A DNA stretch of 64,000 bases from Bog-473 sp963745665. GTDB taxonomy: Bacteria > Actinomycetota > Acidimicrobiia > Acidimicrobiales > RAAP-2. The translations under genes and the position numbers were made by a program. Below are positions 8,495 to 17,811 of the stretch, one piece after another. The notes under the pieces were generated by a model. It was given only the letters and a program-made list of their open reading frames with translations. It did no database searches and was not told the origin of the DNA. Numbering within the stretch: the stretch's first letter is position 1; each line of letters begins with the position of its first letter. The stretch covers positions 2,294,001 through 2,358,000 of the forward strand of contig CAVUYE010000002.1 in assembly GCA_963745665.1 (NCBI GenBank), read 5' to 3'.

Positions 8495-8874
8495 AGCGAC
8501 TGACCCAACGCGGCCTGCGCGGAGCGCTGTTCCGCTACCAGCTCATGGCCAACATCGTGGGCGTCCTGATCATTCCGCTCTTCATCTTCACGGGTCTGCA
8601 CATCGCGATGGGGGGCTTCAAGATAGAACTCGCGATCTTCGGCGTGGGCCACGGGTACCTCTACATCGTGTACCTGATTGCCGCCGGGTTCCTGGCGCTG
8701 AAGGCGCGGCTGCACATTCCCTGGATCATCCTGATGTTCGCGGCCGGCCTCGTCCCGGGCCTGACCTTCCTGGTGGAGTGGATCATCGTGACCCGCAAGA
8801 TCCAGCCGCTCATCGCCGCACAAGACGCTGCGGCGGCGAGCGAAACCCCCGGGGTCAGCCCAGCCGCTCGATGA
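8491..8874 (+). CDS. DUF3817-family integral membrane protein
   Basis: The 127-residue product has hydrophobic helices near 20-40, 52-70 and 76-98. The pattern GHGYLYIVYLIAAGFLAL, then LMFAAGLVPGLTFLVEWIIVTRKI, matches DUF3817, a small actinobacterial membrane family of unknown role. It starts at the ATG overlapping the preceding stop. The 3' end overlaps the convergent thiolase gene by 20 bp. The two small membrane genes probably form a unit and may form a complex. Confidence 0.8.
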   Translation: MKRLTQRGLRGALFRYQLMANIVGVLIIPLFIFTGLHIAMGGFKIELAIFGVGHGYLYIVYLIAAGFLALKARLHIPWIILMFAAGLVPGLTFLVEWIIVTRKIQPLIAAQDAAAASETPGVSPAAR

Positions 8875-10036
8875 CCGTGCCGTTGGCCTGGCCGCCGCCC
8901 TCGCACATCGTCTGATAGCCGTAGCGGCCGCCAGTGGCCTCCAGATGATTCAGCAGCGTGCCCATCAGGCGCACGCCGCTGGCGCCCAGAGGGTGACCGA
9001 TGGCGATGGCCCCGCCTCGGGGATTGAAGCGCGCCATGTCGTAGGAGAATTCCTTCTGCCACATCAGGGCTATGGCGGCGAACGCCTCGTTGCACTCGAC
9101 CGCGTCGAATTCGTCGACCTTCATGCCGGAACGCGCGAGCAGCTTGTGCGTCACCGGCACGGGCGCGGACAGCACGATGGCGGCGTCCTCCGCCGCCACG
9201 GCGAAATGCGCGAACCGGGCCCGGACGGGGAGTCCGAGTGCCTCGGCGACCGACCGCTCGGCGATGAGCATGGCGGCCGCGCCGTCGGTCGTCTGGGACG
9301 AATTCCCCGCCGTGATGTCGGGCGCCGTCTCGGGCTCCCAACTCTGGGCGGGTGGCAGCGCGGCGAGCGCCTCGATCGTCGAGGAACGGCGAATGCCCTC
9401 GTCGGTGCGGAGGAACTCGCCGGTCAGGGTACCGTCCTCCGCTTTGATTGGGACAGCAACCGCCTCCCGCTCAAAGTGCTTGTTGTCCCAGCTCTCGGCT
9501 GCCCGCCGGTGTGACTCGAGGGCATACACGTCCATCTCCTGGCGCGTGATGCCGTAACGCTCGGCCAGCACCTGGCTGACCCGGAACTGGGTCCACAACC
9601 GTCCGTCGACCTGCTCCATGAACGAGGGTGGGAAGGGGCCTGTCCCGCCTCGTGCGTTGGACCCGAGCGGCACCCGGCTCATGACTTCGGCACCGCAGGC
9701 GATCACCATGTCGTAGTGGTCCGCGGTCACGCCCGCGGCAGCGAAATGGACGGCCTGCTGGGACGAGCCGCACTGGCGGTCGACCGTCGTGGCCGGGACG
9801 GACTGGGGCAGTCCGGCCGAGACCCACCCGTTCCGGGCGAGGTTCGTGCTCTGCTCCCCCACCTGGCTCACGCAGCCGCCGATGACGTCGTCGATGCGCT
9901 CGGGATCCACGCCCGTCCGCTCGATCAGGGTCGTCAGGGCGAAACCCAGGAGGTCCGCCGGGTGCCAGTTGGCCAGGGCACCGCCGCGCTTGCCGAACGT
10001 CGTGCGCACGACGTCGACGATGACCGGCTCTCTCAT
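8855..10036 (-). CDS. Acetyl-CoA acyltransferase (thiolase)
   Basis: This 393-residue canonical thiolase would cleave 3-ketoacyl-CoA with CoA, releasing acetyl-CoA or a related unit. The nucleophilic Cys89 is in DRQCGSSQQA. The catalytic His is in AIAIGHPLGASG near residue 350, and the second Cys is in CEGGGQANG near 381. A strong GAGGAGGAGG ribosome-binding site precedes the ATG. It lies 37 bp downstream of livF on the same strand and is probably the last gene of the transporter operon. This suggests that the imported substrate ends in beta-oxidation. Confidence 0.93.
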   Translation of the reverse strand: MREPVIVDVVRTTFGKRGGALANWHPADLLGFALTTLIERTGVDPERIDDVIGGCVSQVGEQSTNLARNGWVSAGLPQSVPATTVDRQCGSSQQAVHFAAAGVTADHYDMVIACGAEVMSRVPLGSNARGGTGPFPPSFMEQVDGRLWTQFRVSQVLAERYGITRQEMDVYALESHRRAAESWDNKHFEREAVAVPIKAEDGTLTGEFLRTDEGIRRSSTIEALAALPPAQSWEPETAPDITAGNSSQTTDGAAAMLIAERSVAEALGLPVRARFAHFAVAAEDAAIVLSAPVPVTHKLLARSGMKVDEFDAVECNEAFAAIALMWQKEFSYDMARFNPRGGAIAIGHPLGASGVRLMGTLLNHLEATGGRYGYQTMCEGGGQANGTVIERLG

Positions 10037-10072
10037 GCTGCCTCCTCCTCGAGATCCCTGGGTTCGCTGAAC

Positions 10073-10870
10073 CTAGCTGGTGGATTCTTCGGCCTCGGCC
10101 GCGCCCGATGCCGCCGCTTCTTCACGACGGGCCATCAGGTTCTCGACGGCGGTGCCCGCGCCCGCCGGCTCACCCTCGTAGACGACGCTGCCGTGATTGA
10201 GGACGATCGCCCAGTTCGCCAACTGCAGCACCCGGTGGACCTGCTGTTCGACCACGACCAGGGCGGTCCCGTTCTGGTTGATCTCTCGGAGCCCCTCGTA
10301 GACAGTGTCCACCACGACGGGGGCCAAGCCCAGGGACAGTTCGTCGGCCACCAAGACCTTGGACGGCACCACGAGGACCTTGGCCAGCGAGAGGAGTCGC
10401 TGCTGGCCCCCCGACAGCGTGCCACCGGACTGGCGGCGCCTCTCGCCGAGGATCGGGAATGCCGTATAGGCCCGCTCGAGGTTCTCCTTGAGCTTGTCCC
10501 GGCCGGCCCGCTGGCGGAAGGCGAGCGTGAGGTTCTCCTCCACCGTCAGGCTGGAGAATATGCCGCGACCCTCGACGACGTGCGCCATGCCCAGGCGAGC
10601 GATCTTGTAGGCCGGAAGGTTGCTGATCTCCTGGCCGCCGAAGTGGATCTGGCCCTCGGTGGTCGGGACCAGGCCGGTGATCGTGCGGGCGACAGTGGAC
10701 TTGCCGGCACCATTGGAACCGACCAAGGCGACAATGCCTCCCTCCGGCACCCGGAACGACACGTCGAAGAGCGCGCGGTATGGACCGTAGGCCGCGCTGA
10801 CGTTGCGCACGGACAGTACGTCGGACGTCCCGGCCGCTGATGGCTTCGCCATGGTGGCAGCGTCGGTCAT
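10073..10870 (-). CDS. livF: Branched-chain-type ABC transporter ATP-binding protein LivF
   Basis: The product has 265 residues from the ATG at 10870, which overlaps the livG stop as ATGA. Walker A is GSNGAGKST, the ABC signature is LSGGQQRLLSLAK, and Walker B is VLVADELSLGLAP. The ELSLGLAP form, in place of DEPSxGL, is typical of LivF. It would be one of two ATPases powering the permease encoded just upstream. A Glu/Ala/Ser-rich tail (EEAAASGAAEAEESTS) extends beyond the usual domain. Confidence 0.92.
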   Translation of the reverse strand: MTDAATMAKPSAAGTSDVLSVRNVSAAYGPYRALFDVSFRVPEGGIVALVGSNGAGKSTVARTITGLVPTTEGQIHFGGQEISNLPAYKIARLGMAHVVEGRGIFSSLTVEENLTLAFRQRAGRDKLKENLERAYTAFPILGERRRQSGGTLSGGQQRLLSLAKVLVVPSKVLVADELSLGLAPVVVDTVYEGLREINQNGTALVVVEQQVHRVLQLANWAIVLNHGSVVYEGEPAGAGTAVENLMARREEAAASGAAEAEESTS

Positions 10871-11643
10871 ACTGCTCCCACCTGACCGAGGTAGGCATCG
10901 CGCACCATCGGGTTGGCCATCACCTCGTCGAAGGTGCCTTGCGCCAACATCGCTCCGAGATCCATCACGACCGTCCGATCGACCACTTCGGCCACCATGG
11001 CGAGGTCGTGCTCGACAAGCAAGACGGCGGTTCCCCGCTCGCGCTGGACGGTGCGCAGCACCGCCGCCACCTCGGCGGTCTCGTGGAGGTCCAGTCCGGA
11101 GGATGGCTCGTCGGCCAACAGGATCTTGGGCTCGGTGGCAAGGGCGCGCGCCAGCTCGACCAGCCGGCAGTGGCCCAGACCGAGCGCATTGACCGAGGTC
11201 TCCGCCAGGTCCGAGATCCCGACCAGCTCCAAGATGGCGTCGGCTCGCACCTTCTCGTCGGCCGTCGGGTTGCTCATGTTGCACAGATCCCGCCAGAGCC
11301 GAGCCTCGCCTCGCCGGGAGCGCTCAGCCACCATGAGGTGGTCGCGTACCGACATGTCGGTGAAGACCTCCACCTTCTGGTAGGTACGGCCGATCCCGAG
11401 GCGGGCCCGCTTGAAGGTCGGCAGGCCTATCAGGGGCTTACCGTCGAAGATGATGTCGCCCTGTTCGGGTCGCAACTGTCCGCACACGCAATTGAACAGC
11501 GTCGTCTTGCCAGCGCCATTGGGGCCGACCAAGCCGACGCTCTCGCCGGCGAACACGTCGAACGTCATGCTGTGCACCGCCAGGATCCCGCCGAAGGACT
11601 TGGACACACCTTGCATGCTGAGGAGGGGGGTGGGCTCAGCCAT
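10867..11643 (-). CDS. livG: Branched-chain-type ABC transporter ATP-binding protein LivG
   Basis: The product has 258 residues. The ATG at 11643 (MAEPTPLLSMQGVSKSFGG) is chosen because the domain begins there and it overlaps the end of the permease gene by 8 bp. Walker A is GPNGAGKTT and Walker B is ILLADEPSSGLD. The signature region reads LGLGHCRLVELARAL, a departure from the usual LPYGQQR-type LivG signature. It pairs with LivF on the permease. Confidence 0.9.
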   Translation of the reverse strand: MAEPTPLLSMQGVSKSFGGILAVHSMTFDVFAGESVGLVGPNGAGKTTLFNCVCGQLRPEQGDIIFDGKPLIGLPTFKRARLGIGRTYQKVEVFTDMSVRDHLMVAERSRRGEARLWRDLCNMSNPTADEKVRADAILELVGISDLAETSVNALGLGHCRLVELARALATEPKILLADEPSSGLDLHETAEVAAVLRTVQRERGTAVLLVEHDLAMVAEVVDRTVVMDLGAMLAQGTFDEVMANPMVRDAYLGQVGAV

Positions 11644-13633
11644 TGGCGCCTGAAGTCGAGATGGCGCGGGCCTTGCGGTCCTCAGCCGCCGCTTCGCGGG
11701 CGAAGAACAGGCGCTCGAAGCGCTGAGTCCCCTTGCGCTTCTGGTACTCGAGGACTCCCTCAGGGTGCTTGGCGTACTGGAGCGCACCGAAGGCGAAGAG
11801 CACGACGGTCAGGCTGGCAAAGCGCGCCGGCAGGTACACCTGCAGAATGTGCTCGATCACGAAGAAGCTCACGCCGGCCTGAATCGCTCCCTCGACCGTT
11901 GTCACGCTCGTCGTGACGACGAGGACGACCAGCACGAGTGAGATGTCGGCGTTCCAGTCGGTCGGGTTCACCACCTGCTGCTGCATGCTGAAGATCATGC
12001 CGCCGATGCCGGCAATGGCGCCCGACAAAGCGAACACCATGATGCGCTGCCAGGTGGGGTTGACCCCGAGGCCCGCAGTGGCCGTCTCGCTTCCCCGCAG
12101 CGCGGCCAGATTTCGGCCGACCGTGCCCTTGCGCACCAGGAGGACGACGATGGACGCCACGATCAGCACGCCCAAGGTGAGCAGGAACATGGCATGCCCG
12201 TCGAAGTTGAAGAAGGTAGTGGTACCGAGCCACTTGCTCTGGACAACCAGGCCCTGGGGGCCGCCCGTGATGTAGGTCTCGTTGAAGAATGTGGCGTCGA
12301 TGAACAGCGCGAAGGCAAGCGTCATGAGTGCCAACCCCAGGCCGCGGAGGCGCAGCGACAACAGCGCCAGCACGACGGCCACGGCCGCAGCCAGCGCAGC
12401 GCCGATCAGGCCGCCTATCAGCATGTTGATCCCCAAGTGGTTCGCCACCTGGGCCGCAGTGAACGCACCCACCCCGGCCAGGGTGGCTTGGCACAGAGAG
12501 AGCTGTCCGGCCATTCCCGTGATCATCGTGATGGACAGAAGCACGATGGCGTACGCGAGGCCGCTGTTGAAGACCCCGGTCCACGCATCGGGGATCCAGG
12601 TCAGCATGGACACGAAGAACCCGGCGAAGACGACCCACCACAAGACACGGATGATCCGGTCCATGCTGGGCGCGCGGGCGGTCGCCGCCATGGGGGGTGG
12701 CGGAGGATCGATCGACGCCATCGGGTCCCGGTTGGCGTCGAGCTCCCTCAGCTTCGGCAGCAACAGCAGAGCCCCGACCAGGAAGAGGAAGGGCAGCGAC
12801 GGGATGATCGCCGCGTAGAACAAACTCTGCGGAGAGACGTAACCCTGCAGCAACGTGGTCAAGACGCCGATGAGCACGGCCACGCCGGCGGCGATGGGGA
12901 GCGACCGCAGCATCGCCCATGCCGCCGCGGCGATGGCGGTGACCGTGAGGGTGATGTAGTTCTCCGGCGTAAAGGCCCCGAAGACGGGTGCGAAGAGGAC
13001 GCCGGCGAGCGCGGCCATAAAGCTGGAGACGATCCAGGCGACGGACACCACCCCGATGCCGTTGACCCCGTCGAGTTGCACCAGCCTCCGGCTCTCGACG
13101 GCGGCGCGCATCTGCAGACCGAGGGCCGTGTAGCGCAGCAGAATCGTCAGGGCGATCAAGACGACCACCGTGACCGAGATCGTCGAGAGGTAAATGCCGT
13201 TGATCGGCGTCCCCGCGATCATGAAGTACACGACGTTGGGATTGAAGAACGGCAGGATGGTAGCCGTGGCGTCCAGGTTCTGTGGGCCGAAGAGCACCGG
13301 TAAGAGGTCTGGAATTCCGACGAGCAGTGCCAGGCTGCAGACCATCTTCGCGGTGGAATTGGAATTCGGTATGTGCCGGAAGAGCAGTCGGTCGAATGCC
13401 CACCCGACCACCGGGCCCATAACGACCACGGTGAGCAGGAAGGCCTCGAAACCCGACCAATTGCGGTACTCGGTCAGGTAGGTGAAGATGAAGGCCGAGG
13501 CGAACGCCTGTGCTCCGAAGGCGAAGTTGAAGACGCCGGTCGCCTGGTAGGTCAGGACGAGGCAGACCGCCACGAGCGCGTACGTACACCCGTAGGGGAT
13601 GCCCGGGAACGCGAAGCCCAAGAACTGCTCCAT
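11636..13633 (-). CDS. Fused LivH-LivM branched-chain-type ABC permease
   Basis: This 665-residue protein combines two permease subunits normally encoded separately. Residues about 1-300 are LivH-like (FPGIPYGCTYALVAVCLVLTYQATGVFNFAFG, ESRRLVQLDGVN). Residues about 330-620 are LivM-like (GMAGQLSLCQATLAGVGAFTAA, RLRGLGLALMTLAFALF). About 16 membrane helices are expected. Pro-rich linker residues near 310-320 join the halves. The C-terminus (about 625-665) is charged. The gene lies between the binding-protein gene and livG in one operon. The substrate could be an amino acid, a small organic acid or an amide. Confidence 0.9.
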   Translation of the reverse strand: MEQFLGFAFPGIPYGCTYALVAVCLVLTYQATGVFNFAFGAQAFASAFIFTYLTEYRNWSGFEAFLLTVVVMGPVVGWAFDRLLFRHIPNSNSTAKMVCSLALLVGIPDLLPVLFGPQNLDATATILPFFNPNVVYFMIAGTPINGIYLSTISVTVVVLIALTILLRYTALGLQMRAAVESRRLVQLDGVNGIGVVSVAWIVSSFMAALAGVLFAPVFGAFTPENYITLTVTAIAAAAWAMLRSLPIAAGVAVLIGVLTTLLQGYVSPQSLFYAAIIPSLPFLFLVGALLLLPKLRELDANRDPMASIDPPPPPMAATARAPSMDRIIRVLWWVVFAGFFVSMLTWIPDAWTGVFNSGLAYAIVLLSITMITGMAGQLSLCQATLAGVGAFTAAQVANHLGINMLIGGLIGAALAAAVAVVLALLSLRLRGLGLALMTLAFALFIDATFFNETYITGGPQGLVVQSKWLGTTTFFNFDGHAMFLLTLGVLIVASIVVLLVRKGTVGRNLAALRGSETATAGLGVNPTWQRIMVFALSGAIAGIGGMIFSMQQQVVNPTDWNADISLVLVVLVVTTSVTTVEGAIQAGVSFFVIEHILQVYLPARFASLTVVLFAFGALQYAKHPEGVLEYQKRKGTQRFERLFFAREAAAEDRKARAISTSGANG

Positions 13634-13692
13634 TCCCCTACCGGACCCTCGCTGCCATTCTGTGCATCAGCCCTGACCTCCCCCGCCGCTCC

Positions 13693-15000
13693 TCAGCCCC
13701 CCGGGGCTGGAGTACCGGCCGGGACGGGGAACACAGGGTTGGACTTGGGGTTGATCGACGGGAAGCAGTTGAAGACGTTCTGGCCCGTGTTGAGGGCCGG
13801 GACGTACTTCACGCCCTTGGCCTGGATGTAGGCCGTGCAGTAAGGCGGCTTGTGGCCTACATGGCCACCGGCGGCCCAGTTGGTCGGTGACGTCAGTCCA
13901 CCCGCCGTGAAGGCCGTGATCATGTTGGTCTGCTTGATCACGTTGGCCCAGGTCAGGTTGTTGCCCGCAGCCTTGACGCCCTGCACGAAGAGGGCGGCCG
14001 ACTCCCAACCCTGGATGGCGATCTCGTCATAGATGTAGTTGGGCTCGTACTTCTTCATCTGTGCGAAGTAGAGCTTGAGGCCCGGGTACTGCGACTGGTT
14101 CGCCGTGAACGGCACGTGGGCCGTGGCGAAGTAGACGCCCTGCATCAGGCTCTCGTTCTGCTGCAGCGTCGAGACGTCGTTGCCGCTCAGCCAGAGCTGC
14201 GTGGCATTGAGGCCGTACTGCTTGACGGCCCGAGCCATCGACACGTTCCCCTGGACGTCCATGCAGCTGGCGATGAAGTTCGAGCCAGCCTGCTTCATGC
14301 GTTGCACGTCGGTGGCGACAGTCGAACCCGGGTACGAGACCTTGAGGTCGACGTAGCTGACCGTGTACCCGGCCGCCTGGAGCCCGTTCTCGGCCGCTTG
14401 ACACGCGTCAGAGGATGCGGCGATGCCATAGGCCACGAGGGCGATGGACGGCTTCTTCTGTGTCTTGCGGGCCACGTAGGCGTACTCGGGCACCCCCGCC
14501 GGGTAGTACTCCACCGACCCGCCCGCGGCGAACAGGTTGGGCTGCGGCGCCCAGTTGCCCGTGACGTTGTACCCGTAGGTCGGGATGCCCGACTCGGTGA
14601 ACAAGCTGGGCGAGAAGAACGCCGTGGCGACTCCGGTCACCGCAAACACGTGGTCCTGATTGATCAGGGTGTTCGCCAGCTGGTTGAACGTCGTCGGGTT
14701 CCCGGTGTCGTCGAGTTGGTACTTGTAGTCGATCATGCGCCCGTTCACACCGCCCTGTGCGTCGATGTAATTGAAGTAGGCCTTCTCGCCGTAGATGAGC
14801 GAGGAGAAGTTGGCCGCCAACGTCCCGGTCTGAGTCGAGATCGACCCAACCGTGATGGAATTCGACGTCACTCCCGGTGCCGAGCTCGTTGCCGCCGCCG
14901 CACCCGCCGTGCCGGCCGACGTCGTCACGATCGCCGCTCCCAGCATCGTCCCCAGCAACGCCACCGAAGTCAGCGCCTTCAATCCATGTCTCACTCGCAT
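13693..15000 (-). CDS. LivK-type periplasmic substrate-binding protein
   Basis: The product has 435 residues from the ATG at 15000 (MRVRHGLKALTSVALLGTML), which gives a normal signal peptide. GGGGAC upstream could be its ribosome site. Two in-frame ATGs further up are also possible. After a Thr/Ala-rich cleavage region the mature protein begins GVTSNSITVGSISTQTG, the standard opening of Peripla_BP_6 binding proteins. A Pro-rich tail (VFPVPAGTPAPGG) ends it. It is the first gene of the liv-type operon and should determine what is imported. No lipobox Cys is visible, so it may be free or cell-wall held. Confidence 0.88.
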   Translation of the reverse strand: MRVRHGLKALTSVALLGTMLGAAIVTTSAGTAGAAAATSSAPGVTSNSITVGSISTQTGTLAANFSSLIYGEKAYFNYIDAQGGVNGRMIDYKYQLDDTGNPTTFNQLANTLINQDHVFAVTGVATAFFSPSLFTESGIPTYGYNVTGNWAPQPNLFAAGGSVEYYPAGVPEYAYVARKTQKKPSIALVAYGIAASSDACQAAENGLQAAGYTVSYVDLKVSYPGSTVATDVQRMKQAGSNFIASCMDVQGNVSMARAVKQYGLNATQLWLSGNDVSTLQQNESLMQGVYFATAHVPFTANQSQYPGLKLYFAQMKKYEPNYIYDEIAIQGWESAALFVQGVKAAGNNLTWANVIKQTNMITAFTAGGLTSPTNWAAGGHVGHKPPYCTAYIQAKGVKYVPALNTGQNVFNCFPSINPKSNPVFPVPAGTPAPGG

Positions 15001-15160
15001 TGCGTCCCCAATCATCGGTCGTGCATCCCCCGGGATGCCGGTCACTGTACCTGCAGGCTCTCACGCCCGTTGCTCACCCCTTGTGCTCTATCACGTCGCC
15101 AATCAGCATTTGCTCTCACCCTTGACAGGGTGGATGTCCGTCACGTCATTCTCTGCTGCG

Positions 15161-16861
15161 TCAGTTCAGGAACAACCTCCGCCGGTCGAACTCACGCAGG
15201 GACTGCACCTCGTCGAAACGAACGGCCGGAAGCTCCTCGACCTGCCTGGCCACCTCAGGCTCGTACCCGCACGCCGACGCGAACGCTCGCACTCTCTCCT
15301 GGAGAGTGCCTTCCCCGTGGGGCACGGCAGCAAGCCGCAACACGCCGTCGTGCCGGCGCAGGATGCCCTTGTCGGTCACGACGCTGACGACCCGCTGCCC
15401 GGGCGAGGTGACGTAGGCCACCGTCTCGGGAAGCCGCTCGGGCCGGGCCAACGTCACCACCACGCATGCGGTGGCCCGACTGGCAACGTCATTCGCCCCA
15501 CCGGACCCGACCAGGAAGCGTCCGCCCTCCAGTTGGGTCGAGTTCAAGGACCCGCGACTGTCCACCTCGGCGGCCCCGAGGCAACCGACGGTGGTCGTCC
15601 CGGGCCCCCCGATGACCATGCCGAGTACGGCTGAGGCGTCGGAAAGGTACGGCGTGGCCGGAAAGACCCGCTGGTTGAAGATGTACGGGTCGGCGGGCGT
15701 CGGCTGGTAGCCCCAGAGGCCGAGCTCGGCGGTCAACATGACGTTGTGCCCGCGGGCCCGGGCCCGTCCGACGGCGACCCAGGCCGCCAGGTTCGCCACG
15801 CCGGCGCCGGCCAACACGGCGTCGGCGCCGACGGCATCCACCACCCGTTCGAGTTCCCGGGCACCGAGCGATGCCGCCTGTTCCCACCGGGAGATGGCAG
15901 GGTCGTCGACGACCGGGTTGGCGTCGGCGTCGGCCTTCCAGGACATCGGGTCGGACCGACCTTCGAGCCACTTGAGCTGGTCCGCTCCGACGCGGGCCAG
16001 GTAGTCCTCGTGCGTGGCCGGACCAAGCACCCACTCGTCGATGTAGGCATCGAACTCGTTCTGGGAGGCCGCGGCGGCGGCCGCACTCCAGTGCGCGATG
16101 TCCTCTCCGTAGCTGCGGACGGGGAGCCCCGGGGCGTAGCACCCTCCAGGATGGGCGCCGAACGGTGCCTCCACCACCGCGAGGACGCGGTGACCCGGAA
16201 CCCGGACCCGATGTCCCAGGCCCTCGAGGTCGTCGACCACCCGCTCGACGGTCGCCACGACGCCTCGGCGAGCCGCCCACGCACCCCAGACGCCGTCGAG
16301 TAGCGGCTCGGAGAACACGAGGTTGCCCGCTGGGTCTGCTGCTGCAGCGTGTACCAACGCAACATCGGGCGCCAATGGTTCCAGCAGCCCCAGTGGGCCG
16401 AACGGCGAATCGATGACGGCGAAGCCCTCGTTGTCGGCCATGGAGGAGCCAACCAATGATCCGGTCACCGCGGCAGGGAGGCCGCGGGCGGCGGCTTCGA
16501 GGCGCTGCGACAAGGTGAGGATCGACCAGTGCTCGACCTCGACCTCACCCGATTCGTACGCCTGCCGGAAGATGGGATTGGGGTTGTAGGTCGGGAAACT
16601 GTTGCCGGAATACGCAGTCACCACCTTGCGCACCAGGCCGCCCTCAAAGAAGGCAGCGCCCAGCGCGCCCAGGCTTGTCATAACGAGGGTGAATCCCGGG
16701 TCCGTCCGCCAGAATTGGCGGGCGAGCTCCCGGGCGGCTGCCGTCCAGCGGCTATGCCCCATCATCACCAACACGGAGTCGCCGGGCCGCACGCTCCGTG
16801 CGACGGCATCCTCCAGCGTGGTCACGACGGGGCCACCCGGCGCGTTGGCCGTCAGCGTCAC
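15161..16861 (-). CDS. Fused two-subunit family I CoA-transferase (glutaconate CoA-transferase/IpdAB-like)
   Basis: The 566-residue product joins alpha-like (about 1-300) and beta-like (about 340-566) halves. The alpha half shows GDSVLVMMGHSRWTAAARELARQF and SLVGSSMADNEGFAVIDSPFG. The beta half shows the glutaconate-CoA-transferase landmark GSGGANDVAS and LNSTQLEGGRFLVG. Family members move CoA between acids, while the related IpdAB proteins instead hydrolyse a ring-opened steroid acyl-CoA. The start is GTG. The gene is divergent from the TetR gene with an operator palindrome between them, so it is probably that repressor's nearest target. Confidence 0.85.
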   Translation of the reverse strand: MTLTANAPGGPVVTTLEDAVARSVRPGDSVLVMMGHSRWTAAARELARQFWRTDPGFTLVMTSLGALGAAFFEGGLVRKVVTAYSGNSFPTYNPNPIFRQAYESGEVEVEHWSILTLSQRLEAAARGLPAAVTGSLVGSSMADNEGFAVIDSPFGPLGLLEPLAPDVALVHAAAADPAGNLVFSEPLLDGVWGAWAARRGVVATVERVVDDLEGLGHRVRVPGHRVLAVVEAPFGAHPGGCYAPGLPVRSYGEDIAHWSAAAAAASQNEFDAYIDEWVLGPATHEDYLARVGADQLKWLEGRSDPMSWKADADANPVVDDPAISRWEQAASLGARELERVVDAVGADAVLAGAGVANLAAWVAVGRARARGHNVMLTAELGLWGYQPTPADPYIFNQRVFPATPYLSDASAVLGMVIGGPGTTTVGCLGAAEVDSRGSLNSTQLEGGRFLVGSGGANDVASRATACVVVTLARPERLPETVAYVTSPGQRVVSVVTDKGILRRHDGVLRLAAVPHGEGTLQERVRAFASACGYEPEVARQVEELPAVRFDEVQSLREFDRRRLFLN

Positions 16862-16929
16862 AAAACCGGCTTCGCGCCGGACACAGGATCACATAGTCCC
16901 TGGTCCAACGTCATTTTTGACCCCAACCC

Positions 16930-16951
16930 AACCTGACCACCGTGTCAGGTT
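16930..16951. promoter_or_regulatory. TetR-type operator palindrome (site A)
   Basis: A perfect 8-bp inverted repeat AACCTGAC, spacer CACCGT, GTCAGGTT. It lies 39 bp before the TetR ATG and 68 bp before the CoA-transferase start, in the position expected for autoregulation and divergent control. It is the best-conserved of seven such sites in the window. Confidence 0.75.
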
Positions 16952-16990
16952 AGCCATTTCAATCAGGCCCGGCACTACCATGCTCCGCGC

Positions 16991-17770
16991 ATGGGATCGC
17001 CGAGAGTCCAGCATGACCCGGCGCCCGCCCCGAAGAAGCACACTCGGTCGCCGGCGGCGAAGAAGGCAACGACCGCAAAGACCACCAGTACGGTGGTGAG
17101 CACCCATGGGCCCGGTGGCCGGTCCAACGGCGCCGCCATGGCCGACGCCGATACCGTCGGCGCGCCGGCCAGCAAGCGTGTCCTCAGGAGCCAGGGTCGG
17201 CGGACCATGCGCAAGCTGCTGGACGCGGCCATGGTGGCGTTCGACCGCCGGGGCTACCACGCCACGCGGGTCAACGACGTGGTGGAGATCGCCAAGACCT
17301 CGCACGGCACCTTCTACCTCTACTTCTCCAACAAGGAAGACCTGTTGCGGGCCCTGGTGGCCGAGGCGGCCGGCGAGGCGCAGACGCTCTATGACGCGCT
17401 CAGCAAGCTGCCGGCCCAGGATGGCGCGCCCCTTTGGGAGGACGTGCACGGATGGATCCGGGCCTACTCCGAGCTCTGGACCCGCTACGCGCCGCTGTTC
17501 CGGGCCTGGACCGACCTGGCCGCCATCGACCCGGAGCTCCTCGACCTGATCCGCAGCACCATCACCGCCATGTCGGGCGCCTTGGCCCAGCAGATCGGGC
17601 CTGACTCCTCGGGCCACATCATCGACCCCGATGCCGCCGGGCTCGCCACCCTGGCCATGCTCGACCGCTTCCACTACCTGCGCGAGTTCGTGGGGCAACC
17701 GATCGACGACATCGCCCTCGAGACGATGACGACCATGGTGTATCGAGCCCTCTTCGACCCGAACGCCTGA
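16991..17770 (+). CDS. TetR/AcrR family transcriptional regulator
   Basis: The product has 259 residues. A basic, Lys/Ala/Thr-rich leader of about 55 residues precedes the DNA-binding domain (RRTMRKLLDAAMVAFDRRGYHATRVNDVVEIAKTSHGTFYLYFSNKEDLL), so translation may really begin at an internal ATG (MADADTVG, about residue 50). The C-terminal ligand-binding half has no family signature I recognise. It is the only TetR gene in the window and lies next to a perfect palindrome. Variants of that palindrome precede six other units, mostly acyl-CoA genes. An acyl-CoA inducer is a reasonable guess. Confidence 0.9.
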   Translation: MGSPRVQHDPAPAPKKHTRSPAAKKATTAKTTSTVVSTHGPGGRSNGAAMADADTVGAPASKRVLRSQGRRTMRKLLDAAMVAFDRRGYHATRVNDVVEIAKTSHGTFYLYFSNKEDLLRALVAEAAGEAQTLYDALSKLPAQDGAPLWEDVHGWIRAYSELWTRYAPLFRAWTDLAAIDPELLDLIRSTITAMSGALAQQIGPDSSGHIIDPDAAGLATLAMLDRFHYLREFVGQPIDDIALETMTTMVYRALFDPNA

Positions 17771-17811
17771 CCGCCGACGCCAAAGGTCGCGGCCGCGCTA
17801 CCTGACGCTTG

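Noticed and set aside
11760..13589. A 609-codon minus-strand frame overlapping the permease
   Set aside because: It is a shifted frame of the fused LivH-LivM gene, rich in Arg and Gly with no hydrophobic helices. The permease frame has all the expected ones.
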